64,000 bases of DNA from Gemmatimonadaceae bacterium. GTDB taxonomy: Bacteria; Gemmatimonadota; Gemmatimonadetes; Gemmatimonadales; Gemmatimonadaceae. The stretch is taken from positions 496,001 through 560,000 of the forward strand of contig JAUSJA010000026.1 in the NCBI GenBank assembly GCA_030647905.1, read 5' to 3'. A model generated the notes under the pieces. That model was not told the DNA's origin and did no database searches. It was given only the letters and a program-made list of their open reading frames with translations. Shown piece after piece: positions 10,003 through 19,269 of the stretch; the stretch's first letter is position 1, and the number at the start of each line of letters is the position of its first letter. A program made the position numbers and the translations under genes.

Positions 10003-11043
10003 TCAGCGCGGTTTTCCGACGTGACGAATCGGGGGCGGTCGCTCGGCGTATGGCGCGCCGGTTGATCGGCGGACGACGAGCTCGGTGGGCACGCGCACGT
10101 GCTGGCGTGCGTGCTCGTTCTTGTGTGTGATCGCATGGAGCAGGATCTCGACAGCCCGCGCTCCAAGATCCGAGATGGGGACCCTGACCGACGAGAGCGG
10201 GGGATCCATGTAGCGCGCGAGCGGGATGTCGTCGAATCCTGCGACAGCCATGTCCTCTGGGACGCGCACGCCCGACTCCCGAAGCGCACTCAGCGCCCCT
10301 ATCGCCATCGAGTCGTTCGCTGCGAAGATCGCGGTGGGGCGGGGCTTCGCCGCAAGGAGCTCCAGAGTGGCGGCGTATCCGCCGGCTTCGGTAAAGTCTC
10401 CGTCGAGCTCGAGCGATCGCTCCGGCGCAATGCCCGCCTCACGCAGCGCAGTGCGATATCCTCGCAGTCTCTCGGCAGCGTCGTAGTTCCCGGGCGCACC
10501 CTTGATGATCGCGATTCGCCGGTGGCCAAGTGAGATCAGGTGTCTGACCATCTCGCGGGCGCCGCGAGAATTCTGGATGATGACGGAATCGGCGTCATGG
10601 CCTATTGACGCGGAGCAGAGGAGGACGACGGGCAGGCTGGCGGGAACGTTGAGGAGCGAATCGGCGTTGATGTCAGGTGACATCAGCAGTACGCCGTCAA
10701 CGCGCCCGCGCATGGCGCGCATGGCTTCCTCGGTCTCGGTGCGGCCCTCCCAGGAGCGTGAGACGAGAATGTGATAGCCGCTGCGGCGGGCAGTGAGATC
10801 GATCCCGTGGATCAGCTCGGAGAAGAACTCGCCAAAGAGGTCAGGGAGCAGCACGCCGAGCGTGTTTGTCCGGTTGGTGATCAGGCTGCGTGCTCCGCCG
10901 TGGGGTGCGTAGCGAAGAGCGGTGGCGACGTCCCTTATCCGGCGGGCGGTCTCCGCGCGCACGACTGCCGCGTCGTTGAAGACGCGGGACACGGTCGCTA
11001 CGGATACGGAGGCCTCTCGTGCAACGTCCTTTATTGTTGCCAT
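10003..11043 (-). CDS. LacI-family transcriptional regulator
   Basis: A 346-aa repressor. The LacI helix-turn-helix and hinge are at the N-terminus (ATIKDVAREASVSVATVSR, then VFNDAAVVRAETARRI). The effector domain follows (about 60-340), with TLGVLLPDLFGEFFSELIHG and AIFAANDSMAIGALSALRE, as in periplasmic-binding-protein-like sensors. The ATG at 11043 gives the standard LacI N-terminus. The frame stays open to 11202, but those residues are not part of the family. It is divergent from the GH94 genes and next to the receptor gene. By family logic it should bind palindromes with a central CG and respond to a glucan-derived sugar. Confidence 0.93.
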   Translation of the reverse strand: MATIKDVAREASVSVATVSRVFNDAAVVRAETARRIRDVATALRYAPHGGARSLITNRTNTLGVLLPDLFGEFFSELIHGIDLTARRSGYHILVSRSWEGRTETEEAMRAMRGRVDGVLLMSPDINADSLLNVPASLPVVLLCSASIGHDADSVIIQNSRGAREMVRHLISLGHRRIAIIKGAPGNYDAAERLRGYRTALREAGIAPERSLELDGDFTEAGGYAATLELLAAKPRPTAIFAANDSMAIGALSALRESGVRVPEDMAVAGFDDIPLARYMDPPLSSVRVPISDLGARAVEILLHAITHKNEHARQHVRVPTELVVRRSTGAPYAERPPPIRHVGKPR

Positions 11044-11071
11044 CGCCCCACGGGTTGACGGACAGGCCAGA

Positions 11072-11087
11072 ATGTAATCGTTTACAT
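11072..11087. promoter_or_regulatory. Putative LacI-family operator
   Basis: ATGTAATCGTTTACAT is a near-perfect palindrome with a central CG, the usual LacI-family layout. It lies 28 nt upstream of the lacI-type start and 98 nt upstream of the GH94 gene, in the only divergent intergenic region of the locus. Autoregulation together with GH94 control is inferred. Confidence 0.65.
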
Positions 11088-11185
11088 CCGGACGCGTAAG
11101 AAGTTTTTTTTCAACCCTCTCTGCCCGGGCTATCAGAAGACCATCCTCGTCAACGCGCTCCCTTGACGGGGACCCCGCGGTCCGG

Positions 11186-12553
11186 ATGCTGGACACGGCC
11201 AATACGCCGCTGCCGAGGATCGCGGTCCTCGGCCAGGTTCCTTATACCACCATCGTGAGCGGTGCCGGGAGTGGGGTGAGCCGACACGGCGACATCGCGG
11301 TTAATCGGTGGAGAAACGACAGCACACGCGACGCCTACGGACAGTGGTGCTATCTGAGGGACGTGCGGACGGGGAGAATCTGGTCCGCGGGTCATCAGCC
11401 GGTCTGCGCGGACTCTTCCTGGTACCGCGTGGCGCTGGCGAATGACCGTGTGACGTTTCACCGCCGCGATGGGAGCTTCGAGACTCTTACCGAGATAGTC
11501 GTCGTTCCCGGCGCGCCCGCCGAAGCGCGGCGGGTCGTCGTCTCGAACCTGTCGGACGCCGAGACGGAGATCGAGCTCACGAGCTATCAGGAGATCGTGC
11601 TGGCACCGCCTGTCTCCGACCGGGGACACCGCGCGTTCGGCAACCTGTTCGTGCAGACGGAGTGGCTGCCCGGGAGCGGATCCATTCTCGCCATGCGGCG
11701 GCCGCGCTCGGCGAAGGACAAGCCGGCGTGGTGCGGTCACACCATCGCGGCGGGCAGCGTCGGCAGCAGCTCGATCAGCTGCGAGACCGATCGTGCGCGT
11801 TTCATCGGGCGCGGACGCTCGTCGCGGAATCCAGTCGCGATGGACAATCCCGGCGAACTGTCGGGTACTGTCGGCGCGGTGCTCGATCCGGTTGTCGCAT
11901 TGAGGACGAGGCTGCTCATTCCCGCTGGCGAGTCGGCGCGAGTCATCTTCACGACCTTCGTCGCCGAGAAGCGCGATGAGGCGGTGCGGCTCGCCGGTTT
12001 CTATCATGTCATGGGCGATGCGGAGAGAGCATTCGATCTCTCTGCTGCGGAGGGAGAGCGGGAGCTTGGCGAGCTGGGTATCACTGCCGTCGCTGCGGCC
12101 GCGTATCAGGATATGGCTGGCGTGCTGCTCTACGGATCGCCTCCAGCGGGCGCGCTCGCGGCAGGACGCGGGGACGACGAACCGGGACGGGCTGAGCTCC
12201 TCGCGATGGGGATCACCGGGGAGTGGCCGATCCTCCTTGCAACCGTACAGACACTGGACGGCGTAGCTCGCGTGACGGAGCTCCTCACGTTGCATCGGTA
12301 CTGGCGGTGCAAGGGAATCGCCTGCGATCTCGTCATTCTCTGCGGGGTGGCTCAGAGCGATCAGCAGCTGAAGGATGAGGTCGTCTCGATCGTGATCGCG
12401 TCCGGTGAAAGCGACCTGCTCGATCAGCCGCGGGGCGTGTTCGTCCGCCGAAGCGACGCGCTCCGGCCGAAGGACGTCGAGCTGCTGGGGTCGAGCGCGC
12501 GGATTCGAGTGGACTGCAGCGGACCGACAATGATCGAGATCGCCGATGGCTGA
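11186..12553 (+). CDS. GH94-associated protein, N-terminal half of a phosphorylase / NdvB-like C-terminus
   Basis: A 455-aa protein resembling the first glycosyltransferase-36 super-sandwich domain of NdvB and 1,2-beta-oligoglucan phosphorylases. Characteristic stretches are YTTIVSGAGSGVSRHGDIAV, WCYLRDVRTGRIWSAGHQPV and the linker FIGRGRSSRNPVAM. It has no phosphorylase catalytic domain of its own. Its stop overlaps the start of the next gene by 8 nt (ATGGCTGA), consistent with translational coupling and a two-subunit enzyme. In characterised GH94 oligoglucan phosphorylases both parts are in one chain of about 1,100 residues. The frame is open upstream of the ATG, so a non-ATG start further 5' is possible. 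Confidence 0.8.
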   Translation: MLDTANTPLPRIAVLGQVPYTTIVSGAGSGVSRHGDIAVNRWRNDSTRDAYGQWCYLRDVRTGRIWSAGHQPVCADSSWYRVALANDRVTFHRRDGSFETLTEIVVVPGAPAEARRVVVSNLSDAETEIELTSYQEIVLAPPVSDRGHRAFGNLFVQTEWLPGSGSILAMRRPRSAKDKPAWCGHTIAAGSVGSSSISCETDRARFIGRGRSSRNPVAMDNPGELSGTVGAVLDPVVALRTRLLIPAGESARVIFTTFVAEKRDEAVRLAGFYHVMGDAERAFDLSAAEGERELGELGITAVAAAAYQDMAGVLLYGSPPAGALAAGRGDDEPGRAELLAMGITGEWPILLATVQTLDGVARVTELLTLHRYWRCKGIACDLVILCGVAQSDQQLKDEVVSIVIASGESDLLDQPRGVFVRRSDALRPKDVELLGSSARIRVDCSGPTMIEIADG

Positions 12554-14975
12554 TCGGGAGGATGCGAGCTTGCCCGGTCTGGCGTGCTTCAACGGGCTGG
12601 GCGGATTCAATGCTCGAGGGGAATATGAGATCAGGCTGAGCGGCGAGCAGCTTCCTCCCGCTCCGTGGACGAACGTGATCGCCAATCCCTCGGGCGGCTT
12701 TCTCGCGAGCGAAAGCGGAGCCGGCCCGACCTGGGCGGTCAACAGCAGCTTTTTCCGCCTCACTCCGTGGGAAAATGATCCGGTTTCGGATCCTCCGGGG
12801 GAATGCATATATCTGCGCGACGACGACAGCGGCGACATATGGACGGCCACGCCGGCGCCGATTCGCGAGACGACGCGCTACACGACGCGTCACGGCGCCG
12901 GCTACTCGGTCTTCGAGCACACTCACGACGGAATCGTGACGAATCTCCGCGTGGGGATGCCGGAAGCCGACACCGTGAAAATCCAGGTGCTGTCCCTCAC
13001 GAATTCGGGACCGCATTCCCGGAGAATCACGATCACCAGCTACGTCGAGTGGGTGCTGGGCATAGACCGCGAGAGGACGCAGGGCCACGTGCGGATCGAG
13101 ATGCTGCCCGACAGGAGTATCATGCTTGCATCGAACACTTTCGAGGCGGAGCTGGCGAGTCAGGTGGCATTCTCGGTCCTGGGTGAACGGTTGTCGGCAT
13201 TCTCCGCCGATCGCAGGAGCTTCATCGGGCGCAACGGAGCGCTCTCATCTCCAGCAGCGCTTCGGCGTGACGGCCTCGACGGAAGCGTCGACGGTGTTGC
13301 CGACCCGTGTGCCGCGCTGCAAACGCGTCTCGAGCTCGTGCCCGGCGAGACGCGCGAGGTAACCATTTTGCTGGGCTCCGGGAATGGCCGAGAAGAGGCG
13401 CTCACGCTGGCGGAGCGATACAGGGCGCCGTGCGATGCGAATGCCGCTCTCGATCGGTCGGCGGCGGGATGGCGTACCCGACTGGGCACGATCCGGGTGA
13501 CGACGCCGGAGCCGACGTTCGATCTCATCCTGAATGAGTGGTCGTTGTATCAGGCATTGTCCTGCAGGATGTGGGGCAGAATCGCGTTGTACCAGTCGAG
13601 CGGGGCGTTCGGATTCAGGGACCAGCTCCAGGACGTGATGGCGTTCGTTTACGCGGAGCCGCGCCTCGCCCGCGATCATATCGTCCACGCTTCGTCCAGG
13701 CAGTTCGAGGAAGGCGACGTTCAGCACTGGTGGCATCCACACAGCGGAAGGGGCGTACGGACGCGTTTCGCGGATGACCTGATCTGGCTGCCCTACGTGG
13801 TCAATCATTACATGCGAGTCGTTGGTGATACTTCGATCCTGGACGAGAGAACCCCGTACCTGAAATCGAGGCTCCTTCAATCGGACGAAGACGAGCTGTA
13901 CGAGGTGCCCGATGTCTCGGAGTGCGTCGAATCGGTCTACGATCACTGCGTGAGGGCGCTTAGGCGCGCGTGCACCGTGGGCGCGCACGGGCTTCCGCTG
14001 ATCGGTGGCGGCGACTGGAATGATGGGATGAACCGGGTGGGCAAAGAGGGGAAGGGCGAGAGCGTATGGCTCGCCTGGTTTCTCTGCATGACGCTGCGAG
14101 AATTCGCCGGCCACTCGAGGGCGCGAGGCGATCACGTGGCCGCGGATGAATTCACGGCGCTGGCAAATTCGTACAACGAGGCGGTGGAAAGGACGTCGTG
14201 GGATGGAGCCTGGTACCGGCGTGCCTATTACGACGACGGTGCACCTCTGGGCTCGCGTGACAACGCGGAATGCAGGATTGACTCGATCGCGCAGAGCTGG
14301 AGCGTTATCTCGGGGGCAGGCGAACCCGATCGCGCCGTTATGGCCATGCAATCGTTCGACGAACATCTCGTGCGTGACGACGCGCGCCTGCTGATGCTGC
14401 TGACGCCTCCTTTCGACCGGGGGGCGCACGACCCGGGGTACATCCAGGGGTACCTTCCCGGCGTACGCGAGAATGGAGCCCAGTATACTCACGCGGCATT
14501 GTGGGCAGTGCTTGCCACCGCGATGCTCGGCAAGGGAGACCGGGCGTTCGAGCTCTACCAGATGATCAATCCGGTGACCCACGCGTTGAGCCCGGAGGCG
14601 GTTTCCATCTACAAGGTAGAGCCCTACGTCGTCGCCGCCGATGTGTACACGGCCGAGGGACATCTTGGGCGCGGAGGGTGGACCTGGTACACGGGCTCTG
14701 CCAGCTGGCTTTATCGCGTGGGACTCGAGGCAATCCTCGGGTTCACCAAACGCGGAGGCACATTGAGCGTGGATCCGTGCATTCCCTCAGTCTGGCGGGA
14801 GTTTGCGCTCGAGTACCGGCATGGAGGGACATCATACTCGATCACCGTCAGGAATCCGGACGGGGTGCAGCGCGGTGTGGCTTCGACGACTGTCGGCGGC
14901 GTCCGGATCGAAGGCCCGATCGAACTGGTGGACGATGGCCGCCGTCGCGAGGTGGTCGTAACACTCGGGCGGTGA
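12546..14975 (+). CDS. GH94 glycoside phosphorylase catalytic subunit, predicted 1,2-beta-oligoglucan phosphorylase
   Basis: An 809-aa cytosolic enzyme with no signal peptide. Residues about 30-300 form a second super-sandwich domain (ECIYLRDDDSGDIWTATPAP, FIGRNGALSSPAAL). Residues about 310-730 form the alpha/alpha barrel (ALSCRMWGRIALYQSSGAFG, GGDWNDGMNRVG, YVVAADVYTAEGHLGRGGW). Asp490 in GGDWNDGM matches the general-acid aspartate of GH94. The close resemblance to the NdvB C-terminus, plus GH144 and an importer nearby, points to phosphorolysis of imported beta-1,2-gluco-oligosaccharides to glucose 1-phosphate. Cellobiose or laminaribiose phosphorylase activity is less likely but not excluded. 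Confidence 0.85.
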   Translation: MADREDASLPGLACFNGLGGFNARGEYEIRLSGEQLPPAPWTNVIANPSGGFLASESGAGPTWAVNSSFFRLTPWENDPVSDPPGECIYLRDDDSGDIWTATPAPIRETTRYTTRHGAGYSVFEHTHDGIVTNLRVGMPEADTVKIQVLSLTNSGPHSRRITITSYVEWVLGIDRERTQGHVRIEMLPDRSIMLASNTFEAELASQVAFSVLGERLSAFSADRRSFIGRNGALSSPAALRRDGLDGSVDGVADPCAALQTRLELVPGETREVTILLGSGNGREEALTLAERYRAPCDANAALDRSAAGWRTRLGTIRVTTPEPTFDLILNEWSLYQALSCRMWGRIALYQSSGAFGFRDQLQDVMAFVYAEPRLARDHIVHASSRQFEEGDVQHWWHPHSGRGVRTRFADDLIWLPYVVNHYMRVVGDTSILDERTPYLKSRLLQSDEDELYEVPDVSECVESVYDHCVRALRRACTVGAHGLPLIGGGDWNDGMNRVGKEGKGESVWLAWFLCMTLREFAGHSRARGDHVAADEFTALANSYNEAVERTSWDGAWYRRAYYDDGAPLGSRDNAECRIDSIAQSWSVISGAGEPDRAVMAMQSFDEHLVRDDARLLMLLTPPFDRGAHDPGYIQGYLPGVRENGAQYTHAALWAVLATAMLGKGDRAFELYQMINPVTHALSPEAVSIYKVEPYVVAADVYTAEGHLGRGGWTWYTGSASWLYRVGLEAILGFTKRGGTLSVDPCIPSVWREFALEYRHGGTSYSITVRNPDGVQRGVASTTVGGVRIEGPIELVDDGRRREVVVTLGR

Positions 14976-15014
14976 AACGGCCGGCCCGTCTCGCTGAAGG
15001 TCAGTCGATTTCCA

Positions 15015-16682
15015 TCACTCTTCGGCCATGAACGGGTACCTGTAATCCGTCGGCGGAGAAAAGGTCTCCTTGATGTTCCGCGCGCTCACCCAGCGGGTGA
15101 GGTTGAGCTTCGATCCCGCCTTGTCGTTCGTCCCCGATCCGCGGGCGCCGCCGAAAGGTTGCTGGCCCACCACTGCGCCAGTGGGTTTGTCGTTCACGTA
15201 GAAGTTTCCGGCAGCATTGCGCAAAGCCACCGAAGCAGTGCGCACCGCGGCGCGATCGCGCGAGAACACCGCGCCGGTGAGCGCGTACGGCGACGTCCGG
15301 TCAACCGTCTCCAGCGTCTCCTCCCACTTGGCATCGGGATAGACATGCGCAGTAACGACGGGCCCGAAGATCTCCTCGCAGAGAAGCTTGTACGCCGGAT
15401 CGCGCGTCTCGATGAGAGTCGGTTCGATGAAGTATCCATCGTCGCCGTGCGCTCCGCCGCCGGCGATGATCCTTGCGTTGGCGCGGCCGTGCGTTATGTA
15501 CTCGCCGATCTTGTCGAACGCTTTCCTGTCGATCACCGCACCCATGAAGTTGCGGAAATCGGCGGGGTCGCCCATCCTGATCTCCTCCATGATCGCGACG
15601 GTGCGGTCGCGCACTTCGGGCCAGATTGACTCCGGCACGTAGATACGGCTCGCCGCCGAGCATTTCTGGCCCTGGTACTCGAATCCGCCTCTGGCTATCG
15701 CGACTGAGAGAGCGATGGGATCGGCCGAAGGGTGCGCGACGATGAAGTCCTTGCCGCCTGTCTCGCCGACGATGCGCGGATACGACCGATAATTTGACAT
15801 GCTCGCCCCGATCGTCTTCCACATGCTGTTGAAGACACCGGTGCTTCCGGTGAAATGCACCCCGGCGAGATCGCGGTGTGCGAGCAGCTTGTCGGAGATC
15901 ATCGCCGCGTCGCCGGGGACGAAGTTGATCACACCCGGCGGAAGTCCCGCTTCCTCGAGCAGCTTCATCAGGTAGTACGCGCTGAGCGTGGCGCTCGACG
16001 CGGGCTTCCAGATCACCGTGTTCCCCATCAGCGCCGGCGCGGTGGGGAGATTCCCCGCGATGGAGGTGAAGTTGAACGGCGTCACCGCGTAGACGAATCC
16101 TTCGAGACCGCGGTAGTCGAGCTGGTTCCACATGCTGTGATCGGACAGCGGCTGCTCGTCGTAGAGCTGCTGCGCGTAGTACGGATTGAACCGCCAGAAG
16201 TCTATCAGCTCGCATGCGGCGTCAATCTCCGCCTGAAACGCCGTCTTCGACTGGCCGAGCATGGTGGCGGAGTTGATCGTCGCGCGCCACGTAGTGGTGA
16301 GGAGCTCGGCCGCCTTGAGGAATACCGCGGCGCGATCCTCCCACGACCAGTTGGCCCAGTCGTGCTGCGCTTCGCGCGACGCGGCGATCGCGGCATCCAC
16401 ATCAGCGGCGGTGGCCTTGTGCCAGTCGGCAAGAACATGATGGTGATCGTGCGGCATCACCGACTGTGCCACATCTCCATTTCGCGCCTCACGTCCGCCG
16501 ATGATACACGGAACGTCCGGCTTCTCGTGCGACATGGAGCGAAGGCGGTCCTTGAGCGCGGTGCGCTCGGGAGATCCGGGTGCGTAGCTCTTCACCGGCT
16601 CGTTCACCGGGGGCGGCACGCGGCGATTGCCGTTGAATCCGGAGACGACGCTCGTTGCGGGGGAGTGGGTGGAGGCGGTCAT
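15015..16682 (-). CDS. pruA: L-glutamate gamma-semialdehyde (1-pyrroline-5-carboxylate) dehydrogenase
   Basis: A 555-aa NAD-dependent aldehyde dehydrogenase that oxidises glutamate semialdehyde to glutamate, the second step of proline breakdown. The catalytic cysteine lies in GFEYQGQKCSAASRIYVP and the catalytic glutamate region in RIVGETGGKDFIVAHP. The substrate segment AVTPFNFTSIAGNLP is characteristic of the stand-alone P5CDH type. The ATG at 16682 gives the normal family N-terminus; the open frame runs to 16868. No proline dehydrogenase gene lies next to it. The gene is convergent with the GH94 pair and probably not part of that locus. Confidence 0.95.
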   Translation of the reverse strand: MTASTHSPATSVVSGFNGNRRVPPPVNEPVKSYAPGSPERTALKDRLRSMSHEKPDVPCIIGGREARNGDVAQSVMPHDHHHVLADWHKATAADVDAAIAASREAQHDWANWSWEDRAAVFLKAAELLTTTWRATINSATMLGQSKTAFQAEIDAACELIDFWRFNPYYAQQLYDEQPLSDHSMWNQLDYRGLEGFVYAVTPFNFTSIAGNLPTAPALMGNTVIWKPASSATLSAYYLMKLLEEAGLPPGVINFVPGDAAMISDKLLAHRDLAGVHFTGSTGVFNSMWKTIGASMSNYRSYPRIVGETGGKDFIVAHPSADPIALSVAIARGGFEYQGQKCSAASRIYVPESIWPEVRDRTVAIMEEIRMGDPADFRNFMGAVIDRKAFDKIGEYITHGRANARIIAGGGAHGDDGYFIEPTLIETRDPAYKLLCEEIFGPVVTAHVYPDAKWEETLETVDRTSPYALTGAVFSRDRAAVRTASVALRNAAGNFYVNDKPTGAVVGQQPFGGARGSGTNDKAGSKLNLTRWVSARNIKETFSPPTDYRYPFMAEE

Positions 16683-16788
16683 GCTCGTGGTCCTCTGTTG
16701 TGGTGCCGATGTGCTCTCAAAGATACCAGTCGCGGGAGTGGCGGCGAACCTCCGTGCATCATTCGCCGCGCGCCGAATAGCTTTAGGG

Positions 16789-17550
16789 ATGCGAAGAACA
16801 GCCGGCGGCCTTCTGTTCACCGTCGTCCTCGCCGCGTGCGGCGGAGAGGCGGTGCAGTGGAGCGACATCGTCTACAGCGGCGCGCCCCCGGAGCCGCTGG
16901 ACGCTCCGGCTGAGACCGTCGAGCCGTCGCTCGCCGCGGGAGCGTGTCGCGCATCGCTTCGGATCGCGTCGGCGGGCGGTGATTCGTTCGCTACATGGTG
17001 GCAGGTGCGCCAGGATTCGAGCGTGATGCTGATGGTGTCCCGCGCGGAGCGCGAGCCTGGCGTCGCGTGGTCTCCTCCAGTGATCGCCGATTCCACCGAT
17101 CATGGCGTGAGAGGCTGCGGGCGTCCCGCGCCCGCCATCGCGGCTGACGCGGTGAGCGGTTATGTGCATCTCGCGTACTTTGCCGAACCGACCAGCGGCG
17201 CGGGACTGTTCTTCGCGCACTCGATGGACAGCGCCGCGTCATTTCACTCCCCGGTGCCGATCGTGTACGGTGAAAATCCGTCGCGTGTGAGCGTCGCCGC
17301 GGAGGGCGACAGGGTCGCGGTCGCATACGAGGATCCGAACGCAGGGCAGCCGCTGATCGGCATCGCCCTGTCGGCCACGATGGGTCACATCTTCGAGAAT
17401 AGACTGAACGCGACGAGCGACAACGGGCGCGCGCGGCAGCCGGTGGTGCGACTGGCGGGCGATTCCATCCGGCTGTGGTGGAGAGAGTACTCTCCGTCTC
17501 CGACGGTGAACGCGACGCGGCCGATGTACCGTGCTGGCAGATGGGACTGA
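16789..17550 (+). CDS. Hypothetical lipoprotein with sialidase-like beta-propeller features
   Basis: A 253-aa predicted lipoprotein. The leader LLFTVVLAACGG carries a clear lipobox ending at Cys16-17. Repeated segments such as GVAWSPPVIADS and AASFHSPVPIVYGENPSRV resemble Asp-box/BNR blades of the exo-sialidase fold, although canonical SxDxGxTW boxes are not evident. I picked the ATG at 16789 because it creates the lipoprotein leader; the open frame begins at 16627. It is divergent from pruA with a 106-nt gap. No enzymatic role is assigned. Confidence 0.65.
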   Translation: MRRTAGGLLFTVVLAACGGEAVQWSDIVYSGAPPEPLDAPAETVEPSLAAGACRASLRIASAGGDSFATWWQVRQDSSVMLMVSRAEREPGVAWSPPVIADSTDHGVRGCGRPAPAIAADAVSGYVHLAYFAEPTSGAGLFFAHSMDSAASFHSPVPIVYGENPSRVSVAAEGDRVAVAYEDPNAGQPLIGIALSATMGHIFENRLNATSDNGRARQPVVRLAGDSIRLWWREYSPSPTVNATRPMYRAGRWD

Positions 17551-17678
17551 GCAACGCACGGGGCCGGGAAACTACGGTTGCACTTTTGTTCTGGCGATCT
17601 AGCTTCGCCCCTTTGCGGCAATGCGTCGCAACCGTTCCGCGCCGGGTGCGGAGCGTCACCCCGGCATGGAGAAGCGGA

Positions 17679-18308
17679 ATGCACCGAATCGGGAAGCAGC
17701 TCTCAGCGTTGATCACTGTCGCGGCGCTCGCCGCTTTCGTTCCAGCGTCAGGCGTGAGCGCGCAGGAGAATCTCGCGAGCCGGTTCACGGCGGGTGCCTT
17801 CGGAGGAATCTCCCTTCCCACTGGTGACCTCAAGAACGAAGCGAACGTGGGCTGGCACGCCGGCGCGATGGTCAAGGCCGATGTGTACGGCGCGCTCGAT
17901 CTGCGGCTCGACGGCGCGTACTCGAAGTTCGGTAAGAAGGACGTGGATCTGGGCACGGCCAAAGTCACGACGAAGACGGGCATTGTGCTTGGAACGCTCA
18001 ACGCCGTGCTCAACCTGGGTACCGATTCGGCCGCCTATCCCGGCGACAATACAGTTTCTCCCTACATCATCGGGGGATACGGAGTGTACCGGTTCAGCTT
18101 CGACGATGTGTGCTCGGGCTCCTGCACGGGATTCAACCTTGTCGGCGACCACACGTATCGCGGTTTCAACATCGGCGGCGGCGCCACTGTGCCGATCAGC
18201 GGGATCAGGACGTTCGTCGAGGCGCGATATCACCGCGTCTCCATCTCCAGCAACGAGGGCGGGAACAGAACGATGCTCCTCGCGTCATTCGGCGTGAAGT
18301 TCAGATAA
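17679..18308 (+). CDS. Outer-membrane beta-barrel protein
   Basis: A 209-aa protein with a signal peptide (LITVAALAAFVPASGVSA) and alternating amphipathic strands: GAFGGISLPTGDLKN, LDLRLDGAYSKFG, and a C-terminal MLLASFGVKFR ending in aromatic plus basic residues as in OmpA/opacity-type barrels. The loop DVCSGSCTGF holds two cysteines that may form a disulfide. GGAG lies 7 nt upstream of the chosen ATG. The frame is open from 17475, but that extension overlaps the preceding lipoprotein. The barrel fold is clear; the function is not. Confidence 0.75.
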   Translation: MHRIGKQLSALITVAALAAFVPASGVSAQENLASRFTAGAFGGISLPTGDLKNEANVGWHAGAMVKADVYGALDLRLDGAYSKFGKKDVDLGTAKVTTKTGIVLGTLNAVLNLGTDSAAYPGDNTVSPYIIGGYGVYRFSFDDVCSGSCTGFNLVGDHTYRGFNIGGGATVPISGIRTFVEARYHRVSISSNEGGNRTMLLASFGVKFR

Positions 18309-18349
18309 CCCGACGGACGGCAAGCATGCTTCCTGCCTGAGAACCGCAC

Positions 18350-19231
18350 ATGGCCAGATTCCTCGGTGCGCACACGATAAACAACGGCGGCATCCACATG
18401 GCGGTGAAGCGCGCCGGCAACGCGGGAATGACCGCGATGCAGCTCTTCACGGCGATTCCGAAATACTATGGCGACAAGGTCTCGATAAAGCCGGAGAGAG
18501 TGGAACGGTTCAAGGCGGCGCTGGCGGAGACCAGGATCCGTCCGGAGAACATCGTTGTGCACGCGGCCTACGTTCTGAACGTGGCCACGTCTGATGACGA
18601 GAAGTGGATGCGCGCCGCGGGAGGACTGATGAAGGAGCTTGAGCGCTCGAGCGCGCTCGGCGTGGGCACGGTGTGTTTTCACCCGGGGTCCGCGGGCACG
18701 AGCGAGAGGTCGGATTCGGCGAAGCGCATTGCTCTCGCGATTACCAGGGCGCTCGAAGCGGTCGATTCATGCACCCGTCTTCTCATCGAGAATACCGCCG
18801 GCGCGGGCCGCACCATGGGGAGAACGGCCGAGGAGATCGCGGAGATTCTCTCGCACATTCCGAAGGCGGTGAGAGGGCGGACGGGCTACGGGCTCGATAC
18901 CTGTCACCTGTTCGCGTCGGGATACGACATCTCGGAATCGAAGAAGACGTTCACGGCGATACTCGATGAATTCGAGGAGAAAATCGGCGAAGCGCCGTCA
19001 TTCTTCCACCTGAACGACAGCGAGGGCGCGCTCGGCTCGAACAAGGACAGGCACGTGCTGATCGGAGAGGGGCAGATCGGCAGGGATCCGTTCGACTGGC
19101 TGATGCAGGACCCGCGGTCGAAAGACGTGCCGCTGATTCTCGAGACGCCTCAAAAGAACTACGACATTGGTGACGACGATCCGTCTCCCGATCCGTACGA
19201 TGTACGGATGATGGAGCTTCTCTCCTCGTAG
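18350..19231 (+). CDS. nfo: Endonuclease IV (deoxyribonuclease IV)
   Basis: A 293-aa AP endonuclease that nicks DNA 5' of abasic sites in base-excision repair. It is a TIM barrel with the trinuclear zinc ligands in family order: NIVVHAAYVLNVA, GTVCFHPGSAG, LIENTAGAG, GYGLDTCHLFASGYD, FFHLNDSEGALGSNKDRH, GEGQIG and PLILETP. The length is normal for the family. It starts 41 nt after the barrel gene on the same strand, with no strong ribosome site visible. Confidence 0.95.
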   Translation: MARFLGAHTINNGGIHMAVKRAGNAGMTAMQLFTAIPKYYGDKVSIKPERVERFKAALAETRIRPENIVVHAAYVLNVATSDDEKWMRAAGGLMKELERSSALGVGTVCFHPGSAGTSERSDSAKRIALAITRALEAVDSCTRLLIENTAGAGRTMGRTAEEIAEILSHIPKAVRGRTGYGLDTCHLFASGYDISESKKTFTAILDEFEEKIGEAPSFFHLNDSEGALGSNKDRHVLIGEGQIGRDPFDWLMQDPRSKDVPLILETPQKNYDIGDDDPSPDPYDVRMMELLSS

Positions 19232-19269
19232 AAACCCCGGTTTTCCCTCTTGCAATTGGCTAATGCGGC

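Noticed and set aside
11150-12850. A 566-codon open frame on the minus strand opposite the GH94 genes
   Set aside because: It crosses the junction of two well-supported GH94 frames and has no domain-like sequence.
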